Part shown: positions 21,824 to 32,098 of the stretch, in pieces
How positions within the stretch are numbered: the first letter of the stretch is position 1
Layout: the number at the start of each line of letters is the position of its first letter
Notes under the pieces: generated by a model
The model's database searches: none
What the model saw: the letters and a program-made list of their open reading frames with translations, nothing else
Told to the model about the DNA's origin: nothing
Position numbers and translations under genes: made by a program
Assembly (NCBI GenBank): GCA_011800155.1
Contig: CM022369.1
Location: 558,001 to 622,000, forward strand
Direction: 5' to 3'
DNA length: 64,000 nt
Source of the DNA: Flammulina velutipes
Lineage: Eukaryota > Basidiomycota > Agaricomycetes > Agaricales > Physalacriaceae

Positions 21824-24749
21824 TTACACATCTCTATCTCCATTGACCGTGATCTGTGGCGTAGGGCTCGATATCGACGACCGCTCCGCTATAGACTTTA
21901 GGCTTTCAGATGCAGATGTGTCTGACACTGCGCGCGCAGTGTCCACAGGAGACCGTGCCACAGCAACCGCAGACGTGTTACGAGGTGGTAATGGAGGGGG
22001 GACTGGACGTTGCACTGGGACAGGTGCGCGAGGTGAAGGAGGAGCCGGCACTGGACGCGGAGACGGCGGAGCTGGTACGGGCCGATGAGAAGACGACGAA
22101 GGCTCAGTGCTTTCTTCTCCCGAAGCCTCTTCCCCAGCCACACCCTCTTGAGCTGTGCTCTTCCACAATCGATACACTGGATTCCGAGGAGGGGATGCAG
22201 GTGGAGGTGGAGAGGGCGCCACGTAACCCATCGACATCACGTTGCCTTTATGGCTCGCGTGTATCCCAGGTATTGACATCGTTTTCGCCTGAGGTTGCAT
22301 CCGTATTGGCGCAGGAGCAGAAACCTTCTCTTCGTCATCCGCGTCAGGGACTGACAAAGTCGCTGATGATGCACTTGTCGTCCGTACCCTCTTTGCCAAA
22401 AAGTCCTCCACCTGAGCACCCAATCCGAGAGTATCCTGCTCCTCCTTCCGTCTATTTTCCACTGCCGCCCTCACCTCTGCGTAACTGCTCCGAGCCCGAT
22501 GTGTAAGACTATCATTCCGTGTCCTGGAACTTGAATCGGAAGACACGGAGCCTTGGTCTGACATTCCCTCCTTCTCGTCGTCCTTCTTCCCACCCCATCC
22601 CCATTTCCTCATCGCCTCCTTCGCTGAATTGCTCAGCGCCTGTTTATCACCCGCCTTCGACTTGAGCGTAGATAAGAACGTAGACGTGGGGCTCGAAGAC
22701 GGATTTAGTTTGGATGAGAGAGAACTGCTTGACGGCGCTGAGAATTCGGGGATTTTCATGGATCTCGTCCCTGTCCCATTGGACGTGTCTGAGCTCTGCG
22801 ACGAAGACCGGCTGGCACTCTCGGGGCTCAGATGTTCGTGGCCATCGTCTGATGACGACGTTTCAGCCATGCTCTCGGGCTTCCCAGGAGTAGACTGGGA
22901 ACGCGGACTAGATTCAGGCTTTTCGATTTCCACCGAACGTCCTCGCTCCTGATCATTCTCCTCCGGAAGAGATTTAAATTCATCACCGCGAACCGTTGAG
23001 AACCAAGTGCGTCGCCGACTCGTCCGCGATTCGCCACCAGCTGGCGCAGAAGTCGATGATTCCATTGTTGGTGGTTCTGGTAGTGACATTGACGTTGGCG
23101 TTCGCTCCTGGAGAGGTTGTGACTTGTGTATCACCGGTACCTCACTGTCAGAGGTTGTGTCGTCTGGAGCATCTGTCCCAGGTGGCACCACATCCTCTGC
23201 ACTGGTTTCCGGAACTTGTGGCGTCTCCTCTCGCGCGGAATCCGCCCAAATACCACCACGGTGCATATGCCCAGCACTCTCGAAGAAGGAAATATCGTCC
23301 ATGTTTGGCATGACAATGCTTTCCTGGATCTGGATCACAGGTCAGAAAACGTCAGGTGAACCGATCTTGAATGCTTACAATCTCCTTGAGCTTAGACTCG
23401 ATTGTACCCAGTATCATAGTCCAAGTGATCTGCCTGTCGCTGACGATGGGTTCCACCTCTAGCACCATCCTCGGCGTTTGTGTGAATGCATACCAGAGGC
23501 GATTACTTGGGGGTCGTTTGACTTTGATAAGCAAATTTCCCTCGATCTCCCTCAAAACAGCGGCCAGCACGAGTTTGACATTGTATGACTTGAAACTCCC
23601 AATGTCAATCTTGGCCGTGGCTTCGACAGTGATGCGGATTTCTCCCTTGTAGAGAACGTGAACCTCTAGAGACGCGTCGCCCTCCTTCGTGAGCTCTTTG
23701 AGCATGGGTTTGCTGAACGTTGGGGTAGTATCTCCAACAGAGACGCGGGTGACTTTGACTTCGGGAAGGAAGGCGGGACGTTTGACTTTGGAGAGTTTCT
23801 TCATGAGACGCGCTATAATGGAATTCTCGAGATGGCATGTCCGGTAGAAACTGTAGAAGATGCGTCCAATGAGAGCATTCAGCCATCGCATGGGAATGAC
23901 GTCCGGTTGTTCGTCCAACGTAGAAACGAGGTTGTTCATGTCGACAGGCTGGAAAACAGGCTGGAGAGGTGAAAGCATCGGTGTTTGTGCTGGATTGTCT
24001 GATGCATGGATGAGTGAGTGGTACCAGTCCTCCATCTCTATGTTGGACCGAACGAAGATGAACCAAGGGGTATTCGTGTCCAGCGCCTCTTCTCGAACTT
24101 GCTGCTCCGCTTGCGCCACCTTCTCTTTCTCCACTGAGCCCGGCTCTGCTTGACTCTCCAGCTCCCCTTCAAACTTCATCCCCTTTGTGAGACTGGGCAT
24201 CTCTCCCGGCGCGGGTTTGGGTTTCAAGCATATAGCGTTGCGTTTAGCGAAGAGTTCGGCATCCTGGAGCCCTTCGGGGAATATGACAACGTCGTGGGCA
24301 CCGAGTTGGATAGCTGCCTCGCACTCTGTCATTCCCTCGTCCTCGTAGAGATACAGGATCTTGCCCTTGAGTACGACATACCACATGTCCTTTGGGCGCG
24401 AGCGTTTGGGATCCTTCGATCTCGCATCGAGGAACGAGCGAACAAGTGTGACATAGCCGCCGTCGAACTGCGACTCTTCAAAAGTGCGGCGCATCGTCAG
24501 CCATCCCTTTCGCGTCCTCGGGACATCGTTCACGTCGCTGAACGTTGTCGCTGTCGGTGATTCGCGAGGACTGCCATCCTTGTTGTCCTGTGCTTCAGCT
24601 TCTAGATTTCTCCTTTGGCGCTTGCTGACGTCGAGTTCACCGACGGGTACTGAGGTGTAGACGGTGAAGAGGACAAGGGATGCGAGTAGTAGCGGGATAA
24701 ACGTCAATCCGCCCAGAATATATGCGTAGAGTATAGCCTTAAAGGACAT
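21824..24749 (-). CDS. NVJ2: SMP-domain lipid-transfer protein with PH domain (NVJ2/TEX2 family)
   Basis: Two exons (24749-23379, 23329-21824) encode 958 residues. An N-terminal membrane anchor ([20 protein letters not shown]) is followed by a PH-like domain from KGWLTMRR to [19 protein letters not shown]. The SMP lipid-binding domain follows, from [20 protein letters not shown] to SKLKEI, including [14 protein letters not shown] and [17 protein letters not shown]. The remaining half is disordered, Ser/Pro-rich and ends ITVNGDRDV. This order (anchor, PH, SMP) matches yeast Nvj2 and animal TEX2, which move lipids at ER contact sites. The start is set by the membrane anchor; the frame is open further upstream, but that part looks non-coding. 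The intron acceptor is ambiguous by six bases. Confidence 0.9.
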
Positions 24750-24966
24750 TTGCCGGTGGGCACAGAGCACAAGAAGATGGCAGACCAGTCGTCGAGGTCT
24801 ACTGGCGTTGACGTCGAGCGTGTCGGTGGAGGAAGGTAATCCTCCAAGTATGATGTAACCACATGAGCACACGTGGCGGGACGTGTCAACGCCCTGCACA
24901 AAATTAAATTGTTGGACCACGAATAGAACACCAGTACCATTCAATGTTCATTCTCTATGCCGTTGC

Positions 24967-25452
24967 CTAATCACAGCTACCATCAGCAGGCCCATCCTTC
25001 CATCTCTCATCCGTGCTCTTCAGACTGCAATCAAACACCTTCTTTCCCAACTTCTCATTCACCGCATTATGTCTCTCGCATAACCATCGACTCAGCGCGG
25101 ACCGGCTGCTCACATCCGGCGGATGCACGTTAATATCCTTCCCAAAGTCATCCGCACAGTGGCTGCACGCGTAAAGCATCGGTATGGCGCGTAAGAGCAT
25201 CAACATGTTGGCTCGGTGAGTGGGAGATGGCTTTTCCGGATAGTAAGCTGCCGTGGTATGTAAAAAGGTCCATGTCGACCGCCCGAGTTGTTCGACGTCC
25301 GGAGGGCAGTCAGGAGGAGGAACTGCAGCTACAGGTTTTGGTTTTGGTTTCGCGCCGGTCGGGTTCCAGTTTCTGAACGCGGTACACGGTTTACAGGGTT
25401 TTCCATCTGGACCAAGCACAACTCCGCTGCTTGTTTTTGACGCGTCGCTCAT
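24967..25452 (-). CDS. ERV1: FAD-linked sulfhydryl oxidase Erv1/ALR
   Basis: An intronless gene for 161 residues. Erv1 re-oxidises Mia40 in the mitochondrial intermembrane space, passing electrons to cytochrome c. Visible are the N-terminal shuttle pair KPCKPC, the helical core LGRSTWTFLHTTAAYYPEKP, the catalytic pair YACSHCADDF, the FAD-binding WLCERHNAVNEKLGK and the structural cysteine in VFDCSL. An in-frame ATG at 25488 would add MNYSSRLLSVTT; I prefer 25452 because Erv1 is imported without a presequence. It starts next to the NVJ2-like gene on the same strand. Confidence 0.94.
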   Translation of the reverse strand: MSDASKTSSGVVLGPDGKPCKPCTAFRNWNPTGAKPKPKPVAAVPPPDCPPDVEQLGRSTWTFLHTTAAYYPEKPSPTHRANMLMLLRAIPMLYACSHCADDFGKDINVHPPDVSSRSALSRWLCERHNAVNEKLGKKVFDCSLKSTDERWKDGPADGSCD

Positions 25453-26054
25453 GGTGGTGACTGACAAAAGTCTAGATGAGTAATTCACATCGGGGATGAC
25501 GGGTGTTCCCGCGGCTTGTGAATAAGCACTCGCAGAGCGTTTCCAAGTACCTACGACATCGGAGCAGCGATGTTGGACATAGCAGAGTGGTGGTATAAAT
25601 TGGTCCGTTTACTATATGGGTGGCGCCCTGGCGGTGTCATCCCTCCTCCGTTTATCACAGTCCCGCCCTCTATATGATATTTATGTTATCTCTCACTCGC
25701 CTTCGCGCACCGAGGCAGAGTTCTTGTAGAACATGGCAAGTAGTAATGTTCTTCTCAGCGACCCACATTGAGGATTCTGCTCTGAGAGTAGAAAGAAGCC
25801 ATCGATTGTCTGAATCATCCTGGTGGCGAATCTAGCCACAGCAGAGATTTTCTCATCGAACACACTAGCATGGCTTTCGTATAAGTATCGTTTGGCGCCA
25901 TAGAGGCCTGTGTTGATGTGAAATGTTTGAGACAAGTCATAGAGGTGTGGCGGCTGCGAAACGTGAAAAAATCTGTTCAAGGTGATTACCGTCAGATTGG
26001 CGCGCTCAAACAGGCCGTGAGAAGCTCATACCTTCCCCCATTCGGGGAAATACA
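25453..26054. other. Erv1 promoter and probable original 3' end of the F-box gene
   Basis: Downstream of the F-box stop, a frame shifted by two bases reads RYTFVQKGFRRVMYFPEWGK, then a 59-base GT-AG intron (25973-26031), then IFSRFAAATPL and a stop at 25937. This looks like a former or alternative C terminus. A separate 95-residue open frame (25693-25980, minus) has no similarity. Confidence 0.4.
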
Positions 26055-27239
26055 TTACACGTCTGAATCCTTTTTGGACAAACGTGTAACGCTCTCCGGG
26101 CCACCGTCGACACACAAGAACCGACATATAATGTCGACATCCCTCGGCCAACGAACATCTTTCAAGATGTAAGCAGTAAGCCACGCCGTACAGGACCTAC
26201 GCCACAACTCGTTCACCGCAGGGGAACAGAGTAGCACAAATCTCTTCAAGCGACAATATTGCGTTTGCTGTAACGCCTGTATAATCCCATCCCAAGGAAG
26301 CATCACAAGGTTGGCGTCCGGAACCAAGTCCAGCCGTATCCCAATCGTCCTGATTTCAGACGTCACCATGCACAGGAGGTTGGGGATACATGCTACGGCG
26401 TGCTGCACGTAATGCGAAAGTACAAGCGGGGAGGCAAATTCAAGGGTGTGGAGGTTCCGGATGAATGAAAAGTCAATAGCATTGCAAAATCCATCTTGAG
26501 CATCCCTGCGGTGGGCTTCGTGTTCCTCGAATCCGAGTGTTAGAGAAGTGAGGGCGCCCCCGAAGGTGTGAAGGAACCTGACGGATTCTGGGGCCATGAG
26601 TTCTGTGATATTGTACAGCTCGAGGGTGGTAAGGCCGGGTGGGGGTTCGAAATCTTTCAAGGTCTCCTGCATGTCGGGATGATCCCAGTCTACGCGGTTA
26701 GAAACCCAGAGATCATGAACGATCAACGTCTCGAGACATTGGCATTGGGATACCATATGGCACATATCCGAATAATCGACGAGTCGACACGACGTAAGTG
26801 TCAAAGAGCGGAGACGCGACTGAGAACCAAAGGGGGGCAGAGATGTGACGCGGCTCCATTCTTCGTTCGTCAATGCTTTGAACGACAATTCGATGAAGAC
26901 TACTTCACGAACATTGGGTAGGAGAGTAAGTGTACCGGAGGAGAAGAACAATCTGGGATCATGTCTGATGCGTGTATGATTGTGACGCGCTCCTTCGAAG
27001 GAGAATCGTCGGATACTGGACCGGAAAGTACACAGTGGATGGCAGATGAGCTCGGGGAAGAGGAGAAACCTGTCGTTGGAGGATACTTCGGTAGAGAGGC
27101 AGACAGTATAAAATGTATGGTAGCGGCTTCGACGTGTCCAAGAGCGGCACACTAGTGCACAGTCGTAGAGCGGTTTGTCCGAATAGGATACATTGTCGAT
27201 GATAAGGTCCATTATCTCGGGAGGAAGTATTGGCGACAT
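26055..27239 (-). CDS. F-box-like protein
   Basis: A single open frame of 394 residues. The N terminus MSPILPPEIMDLIIDNVSYS, followed by LYDCALVCRSWTRRSRYH, is the F-box pattern used to bind Skp1 in SCF ubiquitin ligases, in the form common in large mushroom F-box families. The remainder is weakly leucine-rich (RLRSLTLTSCRLV, LTTLELYNITEL, NLHTLEFASPLVL), as in other substrate-binding regions. The C terminus GGPESVTRLSKKDSDV looks unnatural; a two-base shift at GAGAGC (26092-26095) would restore a longer, more typical ending. The target is unknown. Confidence 0.82.
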   Translation of the reverse strand: MSPILPPEIMDLIIDNVSYSDKPLYDCALVCRSWTRRSRYHTFYTVCLSTEVSSNDRFLLFPELICHPLCTFRSSIRRFSFEGARHNHTRIRHDPRLFFSSGTLTLLPNVREVVFIELSFKALTNEEWSRVTSLPPFGSQSRLRSLTLTSCRLVDYSDMCHMVSQCQCLETLIVHDLWVSNRVDWDHPDMQETLKDFEPPPGLTTLELYNITELMAPESVRFLHTFGGALTSLTLGFEEHEAHRRDAQDGFCNAIDFSFIRNLHTLEFASPLVLSHYVQHAVACIPNLLCMVTSEIRTIGIRLDLVPDANLVMLPWDGIIQALQQTQYCRLKRFVLLCSPAVNELWRRSCTAWLTAYILKDVRWPRDVDIICRFLCVDGGPESVTRLSKKDSDV

Positions 27240-27785
27240 TGCCTTCTATAGTGTATTTCTCGTGCTGAAAAGAGGAAAGTGCCTACTACTCAACGCTCAT
27301 GTAGAGGGAATCACGATTCACGTACGCTGAAGTTGATGGTGGGAGAACAGATTTCGGCCCGCTGAGCCGTAATTGAAGTACTAAGAAGAGTCTAAGAACT
27401 CAGTACTCAGTACTCTACTCAGCGTCCAGCGCCCAGCCATTGACATTCACAGTTGGCATCGACGAACGTATCAAAAAAATGAGACAGTAGACATGTCTAG
27501 TCTTGTCCGTTCAGTTGTACTGGTGATCAAAAGGGGAAGGGCGCAACATATGTTGGTTCACACCAATATGGACCCGACGAATAGGCGCAGGAAACGACGA
27601 GCGAGCTCACGAGCACCTTGAATATCATCAAGAGTTAAGCAGTAGAATACAGATTCGCGTATGAGTACAACCAGTAGTACAAATGAGATGCATAGCAAAA
27701 AAACAACGACGATGGGGAAATAAGAGGAAAAGTCGTAAACCGGAAAAGATACATCCAAGAGAGTAAACAAAGTAAAAGAGATCTA
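27240..27785. other. intergenic
   Basis: It lies between the F-box start and the stop of the GATA-like gene. A minus-strand open frame of 70 hydrophobic residues (27558-27770) is AT-rich and lies in what is probably 3' UTR. A short direct repeat of CTCAGTA occurs near 27400-27420. No gene is supported. Confidence 0.45.
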
Positions 27786-29277
27786 TCACGTTTGAGAGTC
27801 GTTAGACGAATTGGAAACATGTCCATTCGTCGCTGCTGTTAACTGGGCCGCCGGGGCGTCCTTGTCTGTTACGGCGGCAACAGGGGCCGGAGGACTGGCC
27901 TCCTCGTTAACGGTATCATCGTCATCTGCATCTCCATCCGCGTCACTTCCACTGCCTGGAGATGATTGGATGACTCTAGCTGGAGGCGGTAATGATGGGG
28001 TCTGTGAGACAAGTGTATCGGCCTTCGATGGCGCCAGATCGTTCGTTGATGCATGCTTGGGTGAAAGCTGGGTAGGCTGCTTTACCAGGGGAAGTGTCAT
28101 CCTACCCATCAGCGGAGGCGCGATGTTTGCGACATGTGTTGCAGCTTGAGGCATGTTATTCCCCGCAAGTTGGGGAACGGGCGCACCATTCATCGTGCTC
28201 CGGCGTTCCACACGCTTCATCTTCTTTCTGCACCTAAAGTTGGAGTGTTAACGCGGTGCTCCGACGAAGAAGGAGAGAACCGTACCTATCACAAACGGTG
28301 CCAGGTCCCATGGGTCCCGGTCCCCATTTTTCAATGCACTTGTCCTCTTTATAGCGACCGGGTTCTCCGCAAGAGCGGCAAATGCGCTGACCAGCGGCAT
28401 TGGTGGCGGGCCAAATTCTGGCGGGTGTAGAAGGGTCTACGTTCGCATCTGTGCGACCTCCTGATAGGCCGTTGGTATGGTGAGACATCTGCGCAGTTAT
28501 TTGACCCGAACTCGAATATTTGGCGCGTTTTGTAGGAGCGCCAGTCACAACAGGAGCAAAAATGTGGGTTTGGAATGAGCCGGTGGTAGGGCGAGTAGAG
28601 GTTGTTGGGGAGAGGGATACAGACATAGTAGGCGTCGAGGTCAAAGGGCCGCCTGAGGGAGGCTGGGGGAATGGTTCGGAAGGGCCACCTTGAGCTTCAT
28701 CGGCAGCCTCGAGGATCATCTCGTCAATCGACGGTGAGGGAGAGGCATCTCGCTGCGCCACACATTAGAACGACGCGCAAAGAGGATGAATATCACGATC
28801 GCGAACCTTTCTCTTCTTTTGTGAGACATCGCGCCACGTTCGGGGACCAGCATTAATATCCTGAATCAGTGGAAGAGGTTGTAAGTCCAGCTCCTTGGCG
28901 ACAGCGCCTTTGAGGTTGAACAGGCGGTCTAGTCCGATTCTGGCTTGCTGACTTTGAGTGTCCAACATTGTCAAGTAGTCTCGGAGTTGGCGCCATTGGT
29001 CGGTCAGGGCCACCCTTCTTGCTCTTTCCACATCCCTCTGACATTTCGTCTCGTAAATCTCCTTATGTAGACTCTGTATTTGGCGGTCGCCAGATGTTTC
29101 GGCTATTTTTTGCCAATAATCAGCGCGGTCCTTCTCCTGTCTAGCTCGCTCGCGTAGATCGTCCATTTCCCTGTAGGCGTCGCTGAGAAGGCTAGCAAGC
29201 TGTGTATTTGTGGGACCGGCATTAGACGATGGATCTGGCGGTGATCGGCCGTCGTTGACTGGCGGGACGGCGGCCAT
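27786..29277 (-). CDS. GATA-like zinc-finger protein with N-terminal coiled coil
   Basis: Three exons (29277-28807, 28752-28286, 28233-27786) encode 461 residues. Residues about 25-110 are a coiled coil (LLSDAYREMDDLRERARQEK and beyond). After a Pro/Ser/Thr-rich linker comes CRSCGEPGRYKEDKCIEKWG, continuing PGPMGPGTVCDRCRKKMKR: two CxxC pairs with a WGPGPMGP turn like that of GATA fingers but with a 25-residue spacing instead of 17-18. The intron at 28234-28285 splits the second pair. The C-terminal tail is acidic and disordered. A nuclear DNA-binding role is likely from the finger; the target genes are unknown. The start chosen is MAAVPP; an in-frame ATG at 29349 would add 24 residues. Confidence 0.8.
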
Positions 29278-29531
29278 CAGGCATGCGTCGTGGTGGAAGG
29301 GAAGGAAGAGCGGGAGCACATTGGCGGCGCCCTTTATAAGCGCCCCCATAATAGTTCCGCCCCGTCGGGCCGATGCCCGGTCCTCATGGCATTTTTAATC
29401 AGAACGTTCCATTGGAAGGCGGTTCCTCGCTTGCGGCTTACCCTTGAATGCTACTTGCCTTATCAGGTATGCTTCGACCCAGCCTCGTCGGCCTGAACAC
29501 TATACAGTGCAAAAGTAATACAAATGTCCAT

Positions 29532-30211
29532 TCATTCCAGTTTTTCCAACTCCTCAAGACGAGACAAAACAACATCTTTACTCGTCTCTTCAATCTCACC
29601 CGCCAGGAATATTTCATCGAGGATGGCGTATACCTGGCCCAGTCAAATCGACGAAGAGTGTAGATATAGGCGGCTCACCTTGTAGAAGTTGAACACTAAG
29701 TCGAGTTCGCAAACATTATCAAAGAAGGAGTCTAAATCATCAGGTCAGGCCACAGACACCGGTTAAAGCAGCTCGTGACAGACCTAGTACTTCGACGAAT
29801 AAATGTATCGCCTCCAGATAGGCTAGTTCGTTATCGTTTGCATCTACACAGACACAAAAGAAGAGTCCGGCGTAACGACGATAAACAACTTTGTAATTCC
29901 GGAACTGGAATGGTTGAGCGACATAGCTATATCAAACATTGACAGCGTGCCTCCACGAAATTGGACTGGTATTTCTGGTCCCTCGGAGCTACTAAGCGGT
30001 GCACGTCTCCACGTAGTCGGACCTATGTCTGTAAATGATATGTAGAAGATGCAGCGAAGGGGAGGCCGCATACCTTCTCGTCATCGTCATAGGGAACATA
30101 CCATTTCGATAATCGCGTTTTCCCTTGTCGGTTCTATAGAGCGCATCAGGTCTTTGTTGACAATAGAAAGGTAGGAAATCAGCATACCTGGACGAGTATG
30201 AATCTGATCAT
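29532..30211 (-). CDS. aps2: AP-2 complex sigma subunit
   Basis: Six exons (30211-30188, 30133-30074, 30022-29951, 29904-29784, 29731-29679, 29633-29532) encode 143 residues, the length of AP-2 sigma. The small subunit of the clathrin adaptor at the plasma membrane, it helps bind dileucine cargo signals. MIRFILVQ starts the longin-like fold; [52 protein letters not shown] and [20 protein letters not shown] follow. The sequence is sigma-2 rather than sigma-1. The third intron (29905-29950) has a GC donor, since the Val-Glu before it is required by conservation. Confidence 0.94.
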
Positions 30212-30289
30212 GGTGGAAACTGGCGGAAAGCAGACGCGCAGTGTGACATTGGGTCACACGTTTCCTCTCCGTCTTCGGCCATACTCAAA

Positions 30290-31330
30290 ATGCTGCAAGT
30301 TCTTTGCAAGGCCGTGTCATTCTCGGTGGCGCGCCAACAATGCCGGACATTCCATGCAACACCTATCTTTGAGTCTTACCGTGCCCGAAAAGGCATGATG
30401 TCGGCCGTACGGGTACCAACAAAGCGTGCAAAAGCTGCGAAGGAAAAGCGAAAAGCTGCTCTTCTGGCGCGACAGGATATGACCACTAAACTGACTCTGG
30501 ATAAGGCTATCAACGTGTTGAAGGTGCGTTGTGAAAGCTCGTGTGAGACCCCGATGTTCACACCGCGCAGGCAATATCCGTGTCACCTAAACCGGACACC
30601 ATATCATTATTCGTAAGGGCGAAGCTCGGGAGTGGTATTGCTGTTCCCAAAGGGAGATACAAATTCAGCCGCGAAGCGAAGTCACAAACCAAGGACACGA
30701 TTCTGGTGTTTGCAGAGGGCCGACAAGCGGAGGACGCCAAGCGGGCGGGGGCTCAGGTCGTGGGCGGAATTGAGCTGATTGAACCGGTATGTCTTTGAGT
30801 CCTGCCCCAGGTCTTTTATTCAAGACTTCTTTCAAGTTAGCTACTGGGAAAATTCACGCCACAACTATACTTTGCTCTCCAGCTCTTATTCGTGCTATCA
30901 CTCCGCGTCTCGGTCGTGTCCTTGGTCCCAAGGGTCTCATGCCTAGCGAACGACGTGGTACTGTCACCGAAGATTTCAGTGGTTTTATTCGCAACTTGAT
31001 AGGCACGAGTGAATGGAAGGCAGACAAGCGGGGCGCTATACGAGTTCCATTCGCCAAGGTATGTTGTATGGCATATACCTTTGAACCGTGTTCTGATGAT
31101 CTTTTCAGTCTGATTGGCCACAAGAGGACATTACTAGGAACTTCCAGGAAATTATGCAATCGGTCAAGCAGGCTACAGGTAACACCAAGACCAAGGATTC
31201 TGCGGGAAGTCATGGTATGTGACAAGCCACGGTTATCGTTCACACATTAATGATCTCTGTAGCTGCCGCTCTTACCAAAGTCATGATTAATACTACGAGG
31301 GGGCCAGGTGTTAGATTGATAGAGTACTAA
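30290..31330 (+). CDS. mrpl1: mitochondrial ribosomal protein uL1m (MrpL1)
   Basis: Five exons encode 281 residues. The N terminus (MLQVLCKAVSFSVARQQCRT) is basic and suits a mitochondrial presequence. The L1 domain is shown by KLTLDKAINVLK, GKIHATTILCSPALIRAITP, and RLGRVLGPKGLMPSERRGTV, which is the L1 signature. The end reads ALTKVMINTTRGPGVRLIEY. uL1m forms the mobile stalk by the ribosomal E site. The third exon start (30837, after an unusual TTCAAG acceptor) is set by frame and conservation. The gene is divergent from AP-2 sigma with 78 bases between the start codons. Confidence 0.93.
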
Positions 31331-32098
31331 TCTGTGACGCGTCGATAACATGCCGTGCTATACATAAACTACGTCAGCTGGACGTCTACTCATCTCGAAA
31401 TGTGAAAGTGGACCAGAATTACTGAACGCCTCATCAGATACCATCTACAATGTGTTGATGCTTCTACCATGACGAATGCTTCGAATCGCCGGCGTGCACG
31501 GCTACCATCCTGTCCAACCAGGAATTTCATGGGCAATTCGTTATCGTGCCTCTTGATTCTAGGCTGAAGATACTCTGATTCTGCGGCTCCTGCTTTTCCC
31601 TTCTATTGTTTTTCGACTATATCAGCTGTTTTCGCCACATTTTGGACTGGCTGAATTTGACATTGAAACTCGATAGGAGAATCTCTGATATCTCTGGTAG
31701 TTGGAGGCCCCCCTCACACATTGATTGAAAAAATAGCACCAGGCTACTTTATGTATTGCCTTGGTCGAATGGAAAGGTTGCTCGGTTATGGGCCATGTCC
31801 TAGCGGCCCGATAAATACTCATAGACAATACTTCTCTGAAGAGTGATTGTATTTCTTAAATTGCACTAGTATTCTGACACTGTGCATCGTCGAGGAGCTG
31901 AGAATCGTAATTCGGACGTTGAGTACTATATGGGGTAAACTCATATTATGACCAATCAGAACTCGAGAATTGCCCGATCGAAATTTTTGCCTAGACGCGT
32001 TCATTCTGTGCTCGAGTTAGTACGTCGTGTCGCTGTCGCCAGCCATATAACTCCGTTTCTGACTAATAACAGCCTTCCCCAAACCACTGCGACTCGCT
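31331..32098. other. intergenic
   Basis: About 770 bases with only short open frames that lack similarity. There is no tRNA fold, and no long repeat was seen. It must contain the Rsm22 promoter; a polypyrimidine stretch is not obvious. Confidence 0.45.

Noticed and set aside
25693..25980. 95-residue minus-strand open frame
   Set aside because: No similarity and no splice link to Erv1; it overlaps the likely former 3' end of the F-box gene.
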